In this document: one piece after another, positions 1 to 8,211 of the stretch | Layout: each line of letters starts with the position of its first letter | Position numbering within the stretch: the first letter of the stretch is position 1 | Assembly (NCBI GenBank): GCA_003531115.1 | Contig: DQHT01000030.1 | Span: 40,306-65,609 of the forward strand | DNA length: 25,304 bases | From: Bacteroidota bacterium | Lineage (GTDB): Bacteria; Bacteroidota; Bacteroidia; UBA8524 | Direction of reading: 5' to 3' | The notes under the pieces: generated by a model | Seen by the model: the letters and a program-made list of their open reading frames with translations, nothing else | Database searches by the model: none | What the model was told of the DNA's origin: nothing | Translations under genes and position numbers: made by a program

Positions 1-1
1 T

Positions 2-1420
2 GGCAATAATAACGCCGGACGTACTGCTACTCATGAGGTAGGGCACTGGTTAGGACTGTTTCACACCTTCCAGGGTGGATGTAATCCTCCAAGCTGGGGA
101 GAGCAGATCGATGATACCCCTCCGGTACTTGAACCAAGCTTCGGTTGTCCAATTGGAGCAAATACGTGCAATAATGATTTCCCGAATCTTCCTGATCAGG
201 TAGAAAATTATATGGATTATGCCAATGGAAGCTGCCAGAACATGTTCACATTTGAGCAAAAGGCGATGATGCATAACATGATCAATTCATTTCGGGGTAC
301 CCTGGTGTCTGCTTCGAATGCAACATTTACAGGAATAAGCGGAGGAACCGGGAATTGTGCTCCGAAGGCCGACTTCAGCAATGAGGTGCGTCCGGTTTGT
401 CAGGGAAATTCCCTTCAGTTTACGAATCTATCTTATAATGGAACAGTAGGTACGGTTACATGGACCTTTGAAGGAGGTTCTCCGGCCATGTCCAATAGCT
501 TAAACCCGACCGTTTCATACAACCAGGCAGGTATCTATAAAGTTACCCTCGAAGTAAGCAACGCAAATGGAAGTTCCACGTTAGTGAGAGATTCGGTTGT
601 GGTTGCTTATGCTTCGGTGAGTCCGCATGGTGCTCCTCAAATGGAAAGTTTTGAGGGACAAAGTTTTCCTCCATCCGAATGGACAATGAAAGCCAGCAAC
701 GGGCTTAAATGGGAATCGTTCAAAACGGCAGGATCACATGGTACTGCAAGTGCCCGTGTTCAGATAAGCGCTTCAGCGACAAAAGGTACTACAGTACAAT
801 TAAGTACCAAGGCTGTTGATATGATGGCCATAAGTGATCCGGTATTGACTTTTGATCTGGCCTATGCGCGTTTACAAAGTGCATCCATTGATCGTTTCCG
901 GGTATATTCTTCTATCGATTGTGGGATCACCTGGACACTTATTTACCAACGTGCCGGTGTGCAGATGGAAACAGGAAACCTGGGTACAACGAACTTCATA
1001 CCCAACTCCGGCCAATGGAAAAAACATACCGTTTCGCTTAACAATTATGTAGGCAAGCGGAATTTGTTACTGCGTTTTGATGTGGTTACTGACCTGGGCG
1101 GAAATGTGTATTTCGATAATATGAATATCGGATCCATCAGTTCTGTAAACGGAGCGGATAATATGGATGAGTTCACCTTATACCCGAACCCTGCATCCAA
1201 AAGCACCACCGTATCCTTTACCAGCAAAGAAGCCGGCGAATTAGGTATTTCAGTGATAGATGTGAGTGGCAAACAGGTACTTGTTTATCCTACCCGGCAA
1301 ATCGAAGCCGGCCGTCAGGAAACTGAACTGAATATCAGTGAACTGGCTTCCGGAGTTTATTTTGTTGTTACTGAACTTAATGGTCAGAAAACCACGAGGA
1401 AGCTCCTGATAGCGAATTAA
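2..1420 (+). CDS. Secreted pappalysin-like (M43) metalloprotease with PKD and T9SS sorting domains, 5' partial
   Basis: The reading frame is open from base 2, so the N-terminus (signal peptide and propeptide) lies outside the window. Residues 11-21 from the edge read HEVGHWLGLFH, the HExxHxxGxxH zinc site of metzincins. About 50 residues later comes YMDYANGSC-NMFT, the Met-turn typical of M43 (pappalysin/cytophagalysin) enzymes. A PKD-like fold follows (residues about 120-202, WTFEGGSP and YNQAGIYKVTLEV), then a beta-sandwich region (about 215-377) and a C-terminal type A sorting domain (LYPNPA ... ISELASGVYFV ... KLLIAN). By family knowledge, such proteins cross the outer membrane through the type IX system and are trimmed at this C-terminal domain. 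The substrate is unknown. An ATG at 212 lies after the active site and is not the true start. Confidence 0.93.
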   Translation, partial: GNNNAGRTATHEVGHWLGLFHTFQGGCNPPSWGEQIDDTPPVLEPSFGCPIGANTCNNDFPNLPDQVENYMDYANGSCQNMFTFEQKAMMHNMINSFRGTLVSASNATFTGISGGTGNCAPKADFSNEVRPVCQGNSLQFTNLSYNGTVGTVTWTFEGGSPAMSNSLNPTVSYNQAGIYKVTLEVSNANGSSTLVRDSVVVAYASVSPHGAPQMESFEGQSFPPSEWTMKASNGLKWESFKTAGSHGTASARVQISASATKGTTVQLSTKAVDMMAISDPVLTFDLAYARLQSASIDRFRVYSSIDCGITWTLIYQRAGVQMETGNLGTTNFIPNSGQWKKHTVSLNNYVGKRNLLLRFDVVTDLGGNVYFDNMNIGSISSVNGADNMDEFTLYPNPASKSTTVSFTSKEAGELGISVIDVSGKQVLVYPTRQIEAGRQETELNISELASGVYFVVTELNGQKTTRKLLIAN

Positions 1421-1441
1421 ATCTTTACAGTCTTTTGACAA

Positions 1442-1491
1442 AGCAATTGCCGGATTTAAAGGATTTAATCTTTTATTTGCCGGCAATTGTT
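1442..1491. terminator. Long hairpin between the protease gene and topA (possible terminator)
   Basis: A perfect 10-bp inverted repeat, CAATTGCCGG at 1444-1453 and CCGGCAATTG at 1480-1489, lies 23 bp after the protease stop. It extends by a G-U and an A-T pair. The 26-nt loop can itself fold (GAT/ATC and AAAG/CTTT). The following bases (TTGTATTATAC) are not a clear U-tract, so an intrinsic terminator is only an inference. The near-symmetry would also suit a protein-binding site upstream of topA. No good TTG/TAnnTTTG promoter for topA was found in this 89-bp gap. Confidence 0.5.
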
Positions 1492-1509
1492 GTATTATAC
1501 ATCTGAATT

Positions 1510-3846
1510 ATGGCAAAAAATCTTGTGATAGTGGAGTCTCCCGCCAAGGCTAAAACCATAGAGGGGTTTTTGGGAAGTGAGTTTACGGTGAAGTCGTGTT
1601 ATGGACATATCCGGGATCTGGCAAAAGAGAATAACGGGGTGGATATCGAAAATGGATTTAAGCCTATTTACGAAGTGCCTGATGATAAAAAGCAGGTTGT
1701 TTCCGAACTGAAAAAACTTGCCAAACAGGCCGAAACGGTATGGCTGGCATCGGATGAGGACCGCGAAGGGGAGGCCATATCCTGGCACCTGGCGGAAGTG
1801 CTGAATCTCGATCATGCAAAAACCAAGCGTATCGTTTTTCACGAGATCACCAAGCCGGCAATCTTAAAAGCCATTGCCAACCCGCGTATCATCAACCAAA
1901 ATCTGGTGAATGCCCAACAGGCAAGACGAATCCTGGACCGTATCGTGGGTTTTGAGTTGTCGCCGGTTTTATGGAAAAAGGTAAAACCATCTCTTTCTGC
2001 AGGTCGTGTTCAGTCGGTTGCTGTTCGCCTTATCGTTGAAAGAGAAAGGGAGATCACAGATTTTAATTCTGATTCCTCTTTTCGGGTTATCGCCCTTTTT
2101 CATGATAAAAAAACCAATAAGCAGGTAAAGGCTGAATTGCCCAAGCGTTTTAAGACAGAAAAAGAGGCCATGGCCTTTTTGGAGTCGTGTATAGGTACAG
2201 GTTTTCATGTTGATAAGGTAGAAACCAAACCCGGCAAAAGAACCCCTGCCGCTCCGTTTACCACTTCTACCCTGCAGCAGGAAGCCAGCCGGAAACTGGG
2301 TTTCTCGGTAGCACAGACCATGAGTGTAGCCCAGCGTCTTTATGAGGCAGGGCATATTACTTATATGCGTACCGACAGTGTCAACTTATCCGAGCTGGCA
2401 CTCGACACGGCACGGGCTGAGATCGAAAAAGCCTATGGGAAAGAGTTTTCCAAAACAAGGAAGTATACCACCAAAACAGCAAGTGCCCAGGAAGCCCACG
2501 AGGCTATCCGTCCAACCTATTTTGACAAGCATACCATACCCGCAGACGGGTCAGAGAAACGCTTGTATGACCTGATCTGGAAGCGGTCTATTGCTTCCCA
2601 GATGAGCGATGCTGTTCTGGAAAAAACGGTGGTACATATTGCCATCGATAATGCAAAAACAACGGACAAGGAATTTCTGGCAAGTGGTGAGGTGATCAAA
2701 TTTGAAGGCTTTTTAAAGGTATACCTTGAAGGCACGGATGAAGAAGAAGATGATACGGAAGAAGGACTGCTGCCTGATGTTAAAGCCGGAGATGTACTGG
2801 ACCTGGAACGAATTACGGCGACAGAAAAATTCTCCCGTGCTGCGCCCCGCTATACGGAGGCAAGTCTGGTAAAAAAACTCGAAGAGCTTGGAATTGGAAG
2901 ACCTTCCACCTACGCTCCTACAATTTCTACGATCCAGAAACGCGGATATGTTGTTAAGGAAGACCGTCCCGGCAAGGAGCGTAAATACGAAGAGTTGACC
3001 CTTGTATCGGGGCAGATCAACAAAAACACGCTAACAGAAAATACCGGAGCTGAAAAGTCGAAGTTATTCCCTACGGATATAGGCAGTCTGGTGAACGATT
3101 TTCTGATCGAACACTTTGACGGCATTATGGATTACAGTTTTACGGCCAATGTGGAGAAGGAGTTTGATGAGATCGCAGAAGGCTTAAAAAGCTGGACGAC
3201 CATGTTAAGTTCCTTTTACGGTCCTTTCCATAAAACGGTTGACCAGACCCTGGATGAAGCCAAACGGGTGACCGGTGAGCGCCAGATCGGGCTGGATCCG
3301 GAGAGTGGAAAACCGATTTCTGTACGAATGGGCCGTTATGGACCTTTTGCCCAGATCGGCATTCAGGATGAGGAGGAAAAACCCCGATATGCCAGTTTAC
3401 GTGCCGGACAAAGTATGGAAACCCTGACTTTGGAAGAGGCACTGGATTTGTTCAAGATGCCACGTATTATAGGTGAGTATGAAGGTGCTGAGCTGAAGGT
3501 AGCCATTGGCCGTTTTGGTCCCTATGTGCAACATCAGAAGGCCTTTTACAGCATACCCAAAGAAGATGATCCATACCAGATCAATGAGGAGCGGGCCATT
3601 GAGATCATTATTGCCAAAAGGAAAGCAGATATTGAGAAGCTGATCAAAGTATATGATGAGGACAGCGATCTACAGCTGTTAAACGGCCGCTGGGGACCTT
3701 ATCTTAAGAAAGGCAAGGACAACTACAAGATCCCCAAGGCGCGCCATGAGAACGCCGCTACGATCACTTACGAGGAGGCCAAAGAGATGATGGAGAAATC
3801 CGCTGCCGCACCGGCAGGCAAGAAGAAGGGCAGAGGAAGGAAGTAG
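1510..3846 (+). CDS. topA: DNA topoisomerase I
   Basis: A type IA topoisomerase of 778 aa, which relaxes negative supercoils. The Toprim domain opens with VIVESPAKAKTIEGFL and carries the acidic metal site DEDRE at residues 82-86. The catalytic tyrosine is Tyr285 in ITYMRTDS, and SAGRVQSVAVRL and IGRPSTYAPTI are also typical. The C-terminus lacks Cys4 zinc fingers. Instead it has short repeats (RMGRYGPFAQIG, AIGRFGPYVQ, NGRWGPYLKKG) and a basic tail (KKKGRGRK), a known arrangement in this phylum. The start is the only sensible Met before Toprim. The TAG stop (3844-3846) runs straight into a GGGTTCT heptamer array. Identification is secure. Confidence 0.98.
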   Translation: MAKNLVIVESPAKAKTIEGFLGSEFTVKSCYGHIRDLAKENNGVDIENGFKPIYEVPDDKKQVVSELKKLAKQAETVWLASDEDREGEAISWHLAEVLNLDHAKTKRIVFHEITKPAILKAIANPRIINQNLVNAQQARRILDRIVGFELSPVLWKKVKPSLSAGRVQSVAVRLIVEREREITDFNSDSSFRVIALFHDKKTNKQVKAELPKRFKTEKEAMAFLESCIGTGFHVDKVETKPGKRTPAAPFTTSTLQQEASRKLGFSVAQTMSVAQRLYEAGHITYMRTDSVNLSELALDTARAEIEKAYGKEFSKTRKYTTKTASAQEAHEAIRPTYFDKHTIPADGSEKRLYDLIWKRSIASQMSDAVLEKTVVHIAIDNAKTTDKEFLASGEVIKFEGFLKVYLEGTDEEEDDTEEGLLPDVKAGDVLDLERITATEKFSRAAPRYTEASLVKKLEELGIGRPSTYAPTISTIQKRGYVVKEDRPGKERKYEELTLVSGQINKNTLTENTGAEKSKLFPTDIGSLVNDFLIEHFDGIMDYSFTANVEKEFDEIAEGLKSWTTMLSSFYGPFHKTVDQTLDEAKRVTGERQIGLDPESGKPISVRMGRYGPFAQIGIQDEEEKPRYASLRAGQSMETLTLEEALDLFKMPRIIGEYEGAELKVAIGRFGPYVQHQKAFYSIPKEDDPYQINEERAIEIIIAKRKADIEKLIKVYDEDSDLQLLNGRWGPYLKKGKDNYKIPKARHENAATITYEEAKEMMEKSAAAPAGKKKGRGRK

Positions 3847-3880
3847 GGTTCTGGGTTCTGGGTTCTGGGTTATGGGTTAA
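3846..3880 (+). repeat. Tandem heptamer array GGGTTCT x3, GGGTTAT, GGGTTAA (G4-capable)
   Basis: Five 7-bp units follow one another without interruption. The four G-triplets at 3846, 3853, 3860 and 3867 are separated by 4-nt loops, which satisfies the usual G-quadruplex rule (four or more G3 tracts, loops of 1-7 nt). A fifth G-triplet begins at 3874. The first G is shared with the TAG stop codon of topA. The same five positions recur, with changes, next to mutS at 24626-24660 on the other strand. Confidence 0.92.
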
Positions 3881-3987
3881 ATCCCGCGTTCCGGTCCCTG
3901 AGCCGGCAAACGACCTATGATACTTTGAACAAGCTCTACGCCGGGTCGAAGGGCCCCGCTTTCGCAGAAAAAGCTTCGGCGGACGTG
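3846..3987 (+). repeat. 142-bp dispersed intergenic element, copy 1 (directly after topA)
   Basis: This 142-bp segment matches the reverse complement of 24519-24660 without gaps. I counted 9 differences by eye, about 94% identity. It starts on the last base of the topA stop codon with five GGGTTNN heptamers (3846-3880) and continues into a GC-rich core. Conserved stems in the core include GTTCCGG (3888-3894) with CCGG..AAC (3903-3911), and CGAAG (3947-3951) with CTTCG (3974-3978). It is oriented like topA, so it would form the 3' end of the topA mRNA. No transposase or target duplication is visible. It could be a REP/MITE-like non-autonomous element or a 3'-UTR structural element. Confidence 0.9.
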
Positions 3988-4010
3988 CCGGAAGTGCTGA
4001 CTCACACCCG

Positions 4011-4057
4011 GTTCACTTCCCTTCGGCTGGCTCAGGGCAGGCTCATGCTCAGTGAAC
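4011..4057. repeat. REP-like inverted repeat upstream of rpsL
   Basis: GTTCACT (4011-4017) and AGTGAAC (4051-4057) form a perfect 7-bp inverted repeat around a 33-nt centre. The centre is rich in GGCTCA/GCTCAG words and includes CTTCGGCTGGCTCAGGGC. The pattern of CCTTCG and GCTCAGG words resembles short palindromic elements found in many bacterial intergenic regions. It sits between the 142-bp element and the second heptamer array. The flanking segment 4064-4110 is pyrimidine-rich with repeated CGCTCC words. No protein is convincingly encoded here. Confidence 0.55.
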
Positions 4058-4118
4058 GAATTCCGCTCCCCCGCTCCCTCGCTCCGACCGCAGGTCCGCT
4101 CTTCGCTCCCGAACCTTT

Positions 4119-4153
4119 GTCTATGGTCTATGGTCCATGGTCCATGGTCTAAA
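4119..4153. repeat. Second heptamer array, GTCTATG/GTCCATG
   Basis: Five 7-bp units run head to tail: GTCTATG twice, GTCCATG twice, then GTCTAAA. One further GTCTAAA lies at 4157-4163. The unit is unrelated in sequence to the GGGTTCT array in the same gap but has the same period of seven. The array ends about 17-27 bp before the rpsL promoter, so it could influence transcription of the ribosomal cluster, although nothing in the sequence proves this. Confidence 0.85.
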
Positions 4154-4179
4154 ATAGTCTAAATATTTTTCTCCACCTG

Positions 4180-4210
4180 TTTGGTTTTATTCAAATTACC
4201 CGTACCTTTG
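4180..4210 (+). promoter_or_regulatory. Promoter of the rpsL-rplQ ribosomal cluster
   Basis: TTTG at 4180-4183 is followed by a 19-bp spacer (counting from the TTG) and TACCTTTG at 4203-4210. This is a full match to the TAnnTTTG (-7) element and the TTG (-33) element known for the Bacteroidota primary sigma factor. It predicts a transcript start near 4217 and a leader of roughly 28 nt before the rpsL ATG at 4245. It is the only strong promoter match between topA and rpsL. Confidence 0.8.
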
Positions 4211-4244
4211 CCGTCCTTAAAATTTAAGAAGTTACAGCAAAAAT

Positions 4245-4652
4245 ATGCCAACCATACAGCAATTAGTAAGGAAAGGGCGCACTTCGCTAGTTGATAAAAG
4301 CAAGTCACCGGCGTTGAATTCATGCCCACAAAGAAGAGGAGTTTGCACACGTGTGTATACCACCACTCCAAAGAAGCCAAACTCGGCCATGCGTAAAGTA
4401 GCGCGGGTTCGTTTGACGAATCAGAAGGAGATCAATGCGTATATACCGGGTGAAGGACATAATCTTCAGGAGCACTCGATTGTGTTGGTGCGAGGCGGAA
4501 GGGTAAAAGACTTACCAGGAGTACGTTACCATATTGTTCGTGGTGCATTGGATACTGCGGGTGTGGAAGGAAGAAAACAAAGAAGGTCGAAGTATGGTGC
4601 AAAACGTCCGAAACCAGGGCAGGAAGCAGCTACCAAAGGCAAGAAAAAATAA
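4245..4652 (+). CDS. rpsL: 30S ribosomal protein S12
   Basis: S12, 135 aa, a core protein of the 30S decoding centre that monitors tRNA-mRNA pairing. [17 protein letters not shown] contains Lys43, and [16 protein letters not shown] contains Lys88 and Asp89. These are the conserved positions tied to streptomycin response and, for Asp89, to methylthiolation in other bacteria. Both lysines are the common wild-type residues, so no streptomycin-resistance change is seen. The basic C-terminal tail ([16 protein letters not shown]) is normal. It is the first gene of the cluster, with an A-rich, SD-less leader (CAGCAAAAATATG). Confidence 0.98.
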   Translation: MPTIQQLVRKGRTSLVDKSKSPALNSCPQRRGVCTRVYTTTPKKPNSAMRKVARVRLTNQKEINAYIPGEGHNLQEHSIVLVRGGRVKDLPGVRYHIVRGALDTAGVEGRKQRRSKYGAKRPKPGQEAATKGKKK

Positions 4653-4664
4653 GGAATAGCTAAG

Positions 4665-5132
4665 ATGAGAAAGAGCAAAGCTAAAAAGAGGATACTTACT
4701 CCTGACCCACGTTTTAATGACGTGCTGGTAACGAGGTTTGTGAATAACATGATGTACGACGGTAAAAAGACCGTTGCATTCCGCATTTTTTATGAGGCGG
4801 TTGATCTGGTTGAAGCAAAGACCCAGGAGCGGGGTATCGATATCTGGAAAAAAGCATTGAATAATGTGATGCCAACGGTAGAGGTTAAGGCTCGTCGTGT
4901 AGGTGGAGCAACATTTCAGATTCCGATCGAAGTACCGGCAGAAAGAAGAATTGCTGTGGGGATGAAATGGATGATTGATTATTCCAGAAGACGCAATGAA
5001 AAATCTTATCCTGAAAAACTGGCTGCGGAGATCGTAGCTGCTTCTAAAGGAGAGGGCGCTGCTGTTAAAAAGAAAGAGGATACTCACCGGATGGCTGAGG
5101 CGAACAAAGCTTTCTCACATTTTAGAGTATAA
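4665..5132 (+). CDS. rpsG: 30S ribosomal protein S7
   Basis: S7, 155 aa, the primary binder of the 3' major domain of 16S rRNA. It nucleates head assembly of the small subunit and contacts E-site tRNA. Characteristic stretches are LTPDPRFNDVLVTRFVNNMM near the N-terminus, VEVKARRVGGATFQIPIEV in the middle, and the TYRMAEANKAF-like end, here THRMAEANKAFSHFRV. The gene begins 12 bp after rpsL. In enteric bacteria S7 represses its own operon, but no such mRNA site could be recognised here. Confidence 0.98.
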   Translation: MRKSKAKKRILTPDPRFNDVLVTRFVNNMMYDGKKTVAFRIFYEAVDLVEAKTQERGIDIWKKALNNVMPTVEVKARRVGGATFQIPIEVPAERRIAVGMKWMIDYSRRRNEKSYPEKLAAEIVAASKGEGAAVKKKEDTHRMAEANKAFSHFRV

Positions 5133-5156
5133 TATTTAGAAGAGGATTCTGATAGC

Positions 5157-7262
5157 ATGGACAGAGATTTAAGATATACGCGGAACATTGGGATTGCAGC
5201 CCATATCGATGCCGGTAAAACAACTACCACGGAGCGTATCCTTTATTACGCCGGGGTAAACCATAAAATTGGTGAGGTACACGATGGAGCAGCTACCATG
5301 GACTGGATGGCGCAAGAGCAGGAGCGTGGGATCACCATCACATCCGCAGCAACCACCGTATTCTGGACTTACAAAGACCATGAATACCATGTAAACATCA
5401 TTGACACCCCGGGTCACGTTGACTTTACCGTTGAGGTAAACCGTTCCCTGCGTGTTTTGGATGGATTGGTATTTTTGTTTTCAGCGGTTGACGGGGTTGA
5501 ACCTCAATCAGAAACCAACTGGCGTTTGGCCGATAACTACGGGGTAGCCCGCATAGGATTCGTAAACAAAATGGACCGTTCCGGAGCAGATTTTCTGAAC
5601 GTGTGCGGTCAGGTGAATAAAATGCTCGGAGGAAATGCAATTCCATTGCAACTTCCAATCGGGGCTGAAGATACATTTACAGGAGTTGTCGATCTGATCA
5701 ACTTCCGTGGGATTATCTGGGATGAAGAAACAAAAGGAATGACCTTTAAAGTGGTTCCTATTCCTGATGACATGCTTGAAGAAGCAACCATGTGGAGAGA
5801 AAAATTGCTCGAAACAGTTTCTGAGTACGATGATACCCTGTTAGAGAAATTTTTTGAAGATCCAGCATCCATCACCGAAGCAGAAATTCTTGCTGCCTTG
5901 CGTGCTGCTACCATCGATCTGAAGATCACTCCAATGGTTTGTGGTTCTTCTTTTAAAAACAAAGGCGTTCAAACCATGCTTGACCTGGTTATGGAGATCA
6001 TGCCAAGTCCGATCGAACGCGAAAGTATTCGTGGAACGCACCCTGACACCGGTGTTGAAGTACTTCGTAAACCCTCCTACAAAGAGCCTTTTTCTGCACT
6101 GGCCTTTAAAATTGCCACTGACCCCTTCGTTGGGCGTTTGGCCTTCCTTCGCGCTTATTCAGGCGTATTGAACTCCGGTTCTTATGTGTTGAATACCCGT
6201 AGCGGAAACAAGGAGCGTATTTCACGCCTTTTTCAAATGCATGCCAACAAGCAAAATCCGATCGAAAGCCTTGGTGCAGGAGATATTGGTGCTGCTGTAG
6301 GATTTAAAGATATTAAAACAGGAGATACCCTCTGCGATGAAAAGCACCCAATCGTGCTCGAATCGATGGTATTCCCTGAGCCGGTTATCGGTTTGGCTAT
6401 TGAGCCTAAAACTCAGGCCGACGTTGACCGTTTGGGTATGGCCCTTGCCAAATTAACGGAAGAGGATCCTACTTTCCGCGCCTTTACTGACGAGGAAACA
6501 GGGCAAACCATCATCCAGGGAATGGGCGAGCTTCACCTTGACATTATCCTCGACCGTTTAAAACGTGAGTTTAAGGTTGAATGTAATCAGGGTGCGCCTC
6601 AGGTTGCGTATAAAGAAGCGATCACCGCTACAACAACGCACCGCGAGACTTACAAAAAACAAACAGGTGGTAAAGGTAAATTTGCCGATATCCAGTTCGA
6701 ATTGGGACCAGCAGACGAAGGTCATGTTGGACTTCAATTCAAAAATGAGATCGTGGGTGGATCTGTTCCCCGTGAATTTTTCCCAGCGATCGAAAAAGGT
6801 TTCCGTTTGTCTATGGACAACGGAGTTCTTGCCGGGTTTAAAATGGACTCCATGAAAGTTCGTCTGTTTGACGGATCCTTTCACGCGGTCGATTCTGACT
6901 CCCTCTCTTTTGAAATGGCGGCGAAGATCGGATTTAAAGAAGCGGCAAGAAAATCGAAACCAATTTTGCTCGAACCGATCATGAAGGTAGAAGTTATCAC
7001 TCCCGATGAAAACATGGGAGATGTAATGGGTGACCTGAACAAGCGGAGAGGACAAATGGAAGGTATGGATTCTCGTGGGAATGCCCAGGTCATCAAAGCA
7101 AAGGTTCCTTTGTCGGAGATGTTTGGATACGTTACTGCACTGAGAACGATCACTTCCGGTCGTGCAACATCAACCATGGAATTCTCACATTACGCGGAAG
7201 TTCCAAAGGCCCTTGCCGACGAAGTATTAACGAACATAAAAGGAAAAGCTGTTAACGCATAA
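5157..7262 (+). CDS. fusA: Translation elongation factor G
   Basis: EF-G, 701 aa, the GTPase that drives tRNA-mRNA translocation and, with RRF, ribosome recycling. The G domain shows [13 protein letters not shown] (P-loop, residues about 15-27), [10 protein letters not shown] (switch I), [12 protein letters not shown] (G3) and [10 protein letters not shown] (G4). Domain IV and V landmarks follow ([53 protein letters not shown]). The length is standard and the protein looks intact. It lies 24 bp after rpsG and 5 bp before rpsJ. tuf, often located between them in other phyla, is absent, so the str and S10 clusters are joined directly. Confidence 0.98.
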   Translation: MDRDLRYTRNIGIAAHIDAGKTTTTERILYYAGVNHKIGEVHDGAATMDWMAQEQERGITITSAATTVFWTYKDHEYHVNIIDTPGHVDFTVEVNRSLRVLDGLVFLFSAVDGVEPQSETNWRLADNYGVARIGFVNKMDRSGADFLNVCGQVNKMLGGNAIPLQLPIGAEDTFTGVVDLINFRGIIWDEETKGMTFKVVPIPDDMLEEATMWREKLLETVSEYDDTLLEKFFEDPASITEAEILAALRAATIDLKITPMVCGSSFKNKGVQTMLDLVMEIMPSPIERESIRGTHPDTGVEVLRKPSYKEPFSALAFKIATDPFVGRLAFLRAYSGVLNSGSYVLNTRSGNKERISRLFQMHANKQNPIESLGAGDIGAAVGFKDIKTGDTLCDEKHPIVLESMVFPEPVIGLAIEPKTQADVDRLGMALAKLTEEDPTFRAFTDEETGQTIIQGMGELHLDIILDRLKREFKVECNQGAPQVAYKEAITATTTHRETYKKQTGGKGKFADIQFELGPADEGHVGLQFKNEIVGGSVPREFFPAIEKGFRLSMDNGVLAGFKMDSMKVRLFDGSFHAVDSDSLSFEMAAKIGFKEAARKSKPILLEPIMKVEVITPDENMGDVMGDLNKRRGQMEGMDSRGNAQVIKAKVPLSEMFGYVTALRTITSGRATSTMEFSHYAEVPKALADEVLTNIKGKAVNA

Positions 7263-7267
7263 CAACA

Positions 7268-7576
7268 ATGGTTAGTCAGAAAATTAGGATTAAGTTAAAA
7301 TCTTACGATTACAATCTGGTAGACAAGTCTGCAGAGAAGATCGTAAAGACGGTGAAGGCCACGGGCGCTGTGATCAGCGGTCCTATCCCGCTCCCGACCG
7401 AGAAAAAGATCTTTACAGTATTAAGATCTCCTCACGTAAACAAGAAAGGTAGAGAGCAGTTTCAGATCTGTTCCTACAAAAGGCTTCTTGACATCTACAG
7501 CTCTACTTCAAAAACAGTAGATGCCCTGATGAAACTTGAGTTGCCAAGTGGCGTTGACGTAGAAATTAAAGTTTAG
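7268..7576 (+). CDS. rpsJ: 30S ribosomal protein S10 (NusE)
   Basis: S10, 102 aa, a head protein of the 30S subunit that also acts as NusE with NusB in rRNA antitermination. The core signature is [20 protein letters not shown] followed by NKKGREQFQ. The N-terminal strand [20 protein letters not shown] and the C-terminal VDVEIKV complete the fold. It starts 5 bp after fusA with the leader AACAACAATG, too close for an independent promoter, so it is read from the fusA transcript. Confidence 0.98.
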   Translation: MVSQKIRIKLKSYDYNLVDKSAEKIVKTVKATGAVISGPIPLPTEKKIFTVLRSPHVNKKGREQFQICSYKRLLDIYSSTSKTVDALMKLELPSGVDVEIKV

Positions 7577-7580
7577 GGAC

Positions 7581-8210
7581 ATGCTGGGTATCATAGGAAG
7601 AAAGGTCGGAATGACCAGTGTTTTTACCCCGGAAGGTAAAAATGTAGCCTGTACCGTTATTGAGGCAGGCCCTTGTGTAATTACACAACTTAAAAACATC
7701 GATAAGGAAGGATACAATGCGATCCAGATTGCCTACGGTGATAAAAAACTAAAAAACACGACCAAAGCGGCACAAGGTCACTTTGCTAAAAGCAAAAGCG
7801 ATCCGAAGTCGGTGGTTACTGAAATCCGGAACTTTCGTGCCGATATGGATCACGAACTGGCAGTAGGCGACGAGATCAAAGTTGACATTTTCGTAGAAGG
7901 TGAATTCGTTGACGTAGTTGGTACTTCAAAAGGAAAAGGATTCCAGGGTGTTGTAAAAAGACACGGTTTTAGCGGGGTTGGTATGGCCACACACGGTCAG
8001 CATAACCGTTTGAGAGCACCGGGATCTATCGGAGCGTCTTCTTGGCCTTCACGCGTATTCAAAGGAATGCGTATGGCTGGAAGAACAGGTGGAACCCGTG
8101 TTAAAAAAACCAACCTGGTAGTGATGAAAGTGATAACTGAACAGAACTTACTCGTGCTTAAAGGAGCAATCCCCGGAGCAAAAGGTTCTTTCGTAATTGT
8201 GGAGAAATAA
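7581..8210 (+). CDS. rplC: 50S ribosomal protein L3
   Basis: L3, 209 aa, an early-assembly protein of the large subunit whose long loop approaches the peptidyl transferase centre. It starts with the usual [15 protein letters not shown]. The loop region contains [17 protein letters not shown] and [20 protein letters not shown]. The E. coli Gln150 region (GQNQTP) is replaced by ASSWPS, so methylation at that residue is not expected. It begins 4 bp after rpsJ and ends one base before rplD. Confidence 0.97.
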   Translation: MLGIIGRKVGMTSVFTPEGKNVACTVIEAGPCVITQLKNIDKEGYNAIQIAYGDKKLKNTTKAAQGHFAKSKSDPKSVVTEIRNFRADMDHELAVGDEIKVDIFVEGEFVDVVGTSKGKGFQGVVKRHGFSGVGMATHGQHNRLRAPGSIGASSWPSRVFKGMRMAGRTGGTRVKKTNLVVMKVITEQNLLVLKGAIPGAKGSFVIVEK

Positions 8211-8211
8211 G

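Noticed and set aside
3925-4152. Open frame of 75 codons in the topA-rpsL gap
   Set aside because: It is made of the dispersed repeat core, the REP-like block and the heptamer array (ending SMVYGPWSMV). There is no start context and no recognisable protein family. Kept only as a question in the findings.
3846-4163. CRISPR array
   Set aside because: The units are 7 bp and contiguous without spacers, and no cas gene is present.
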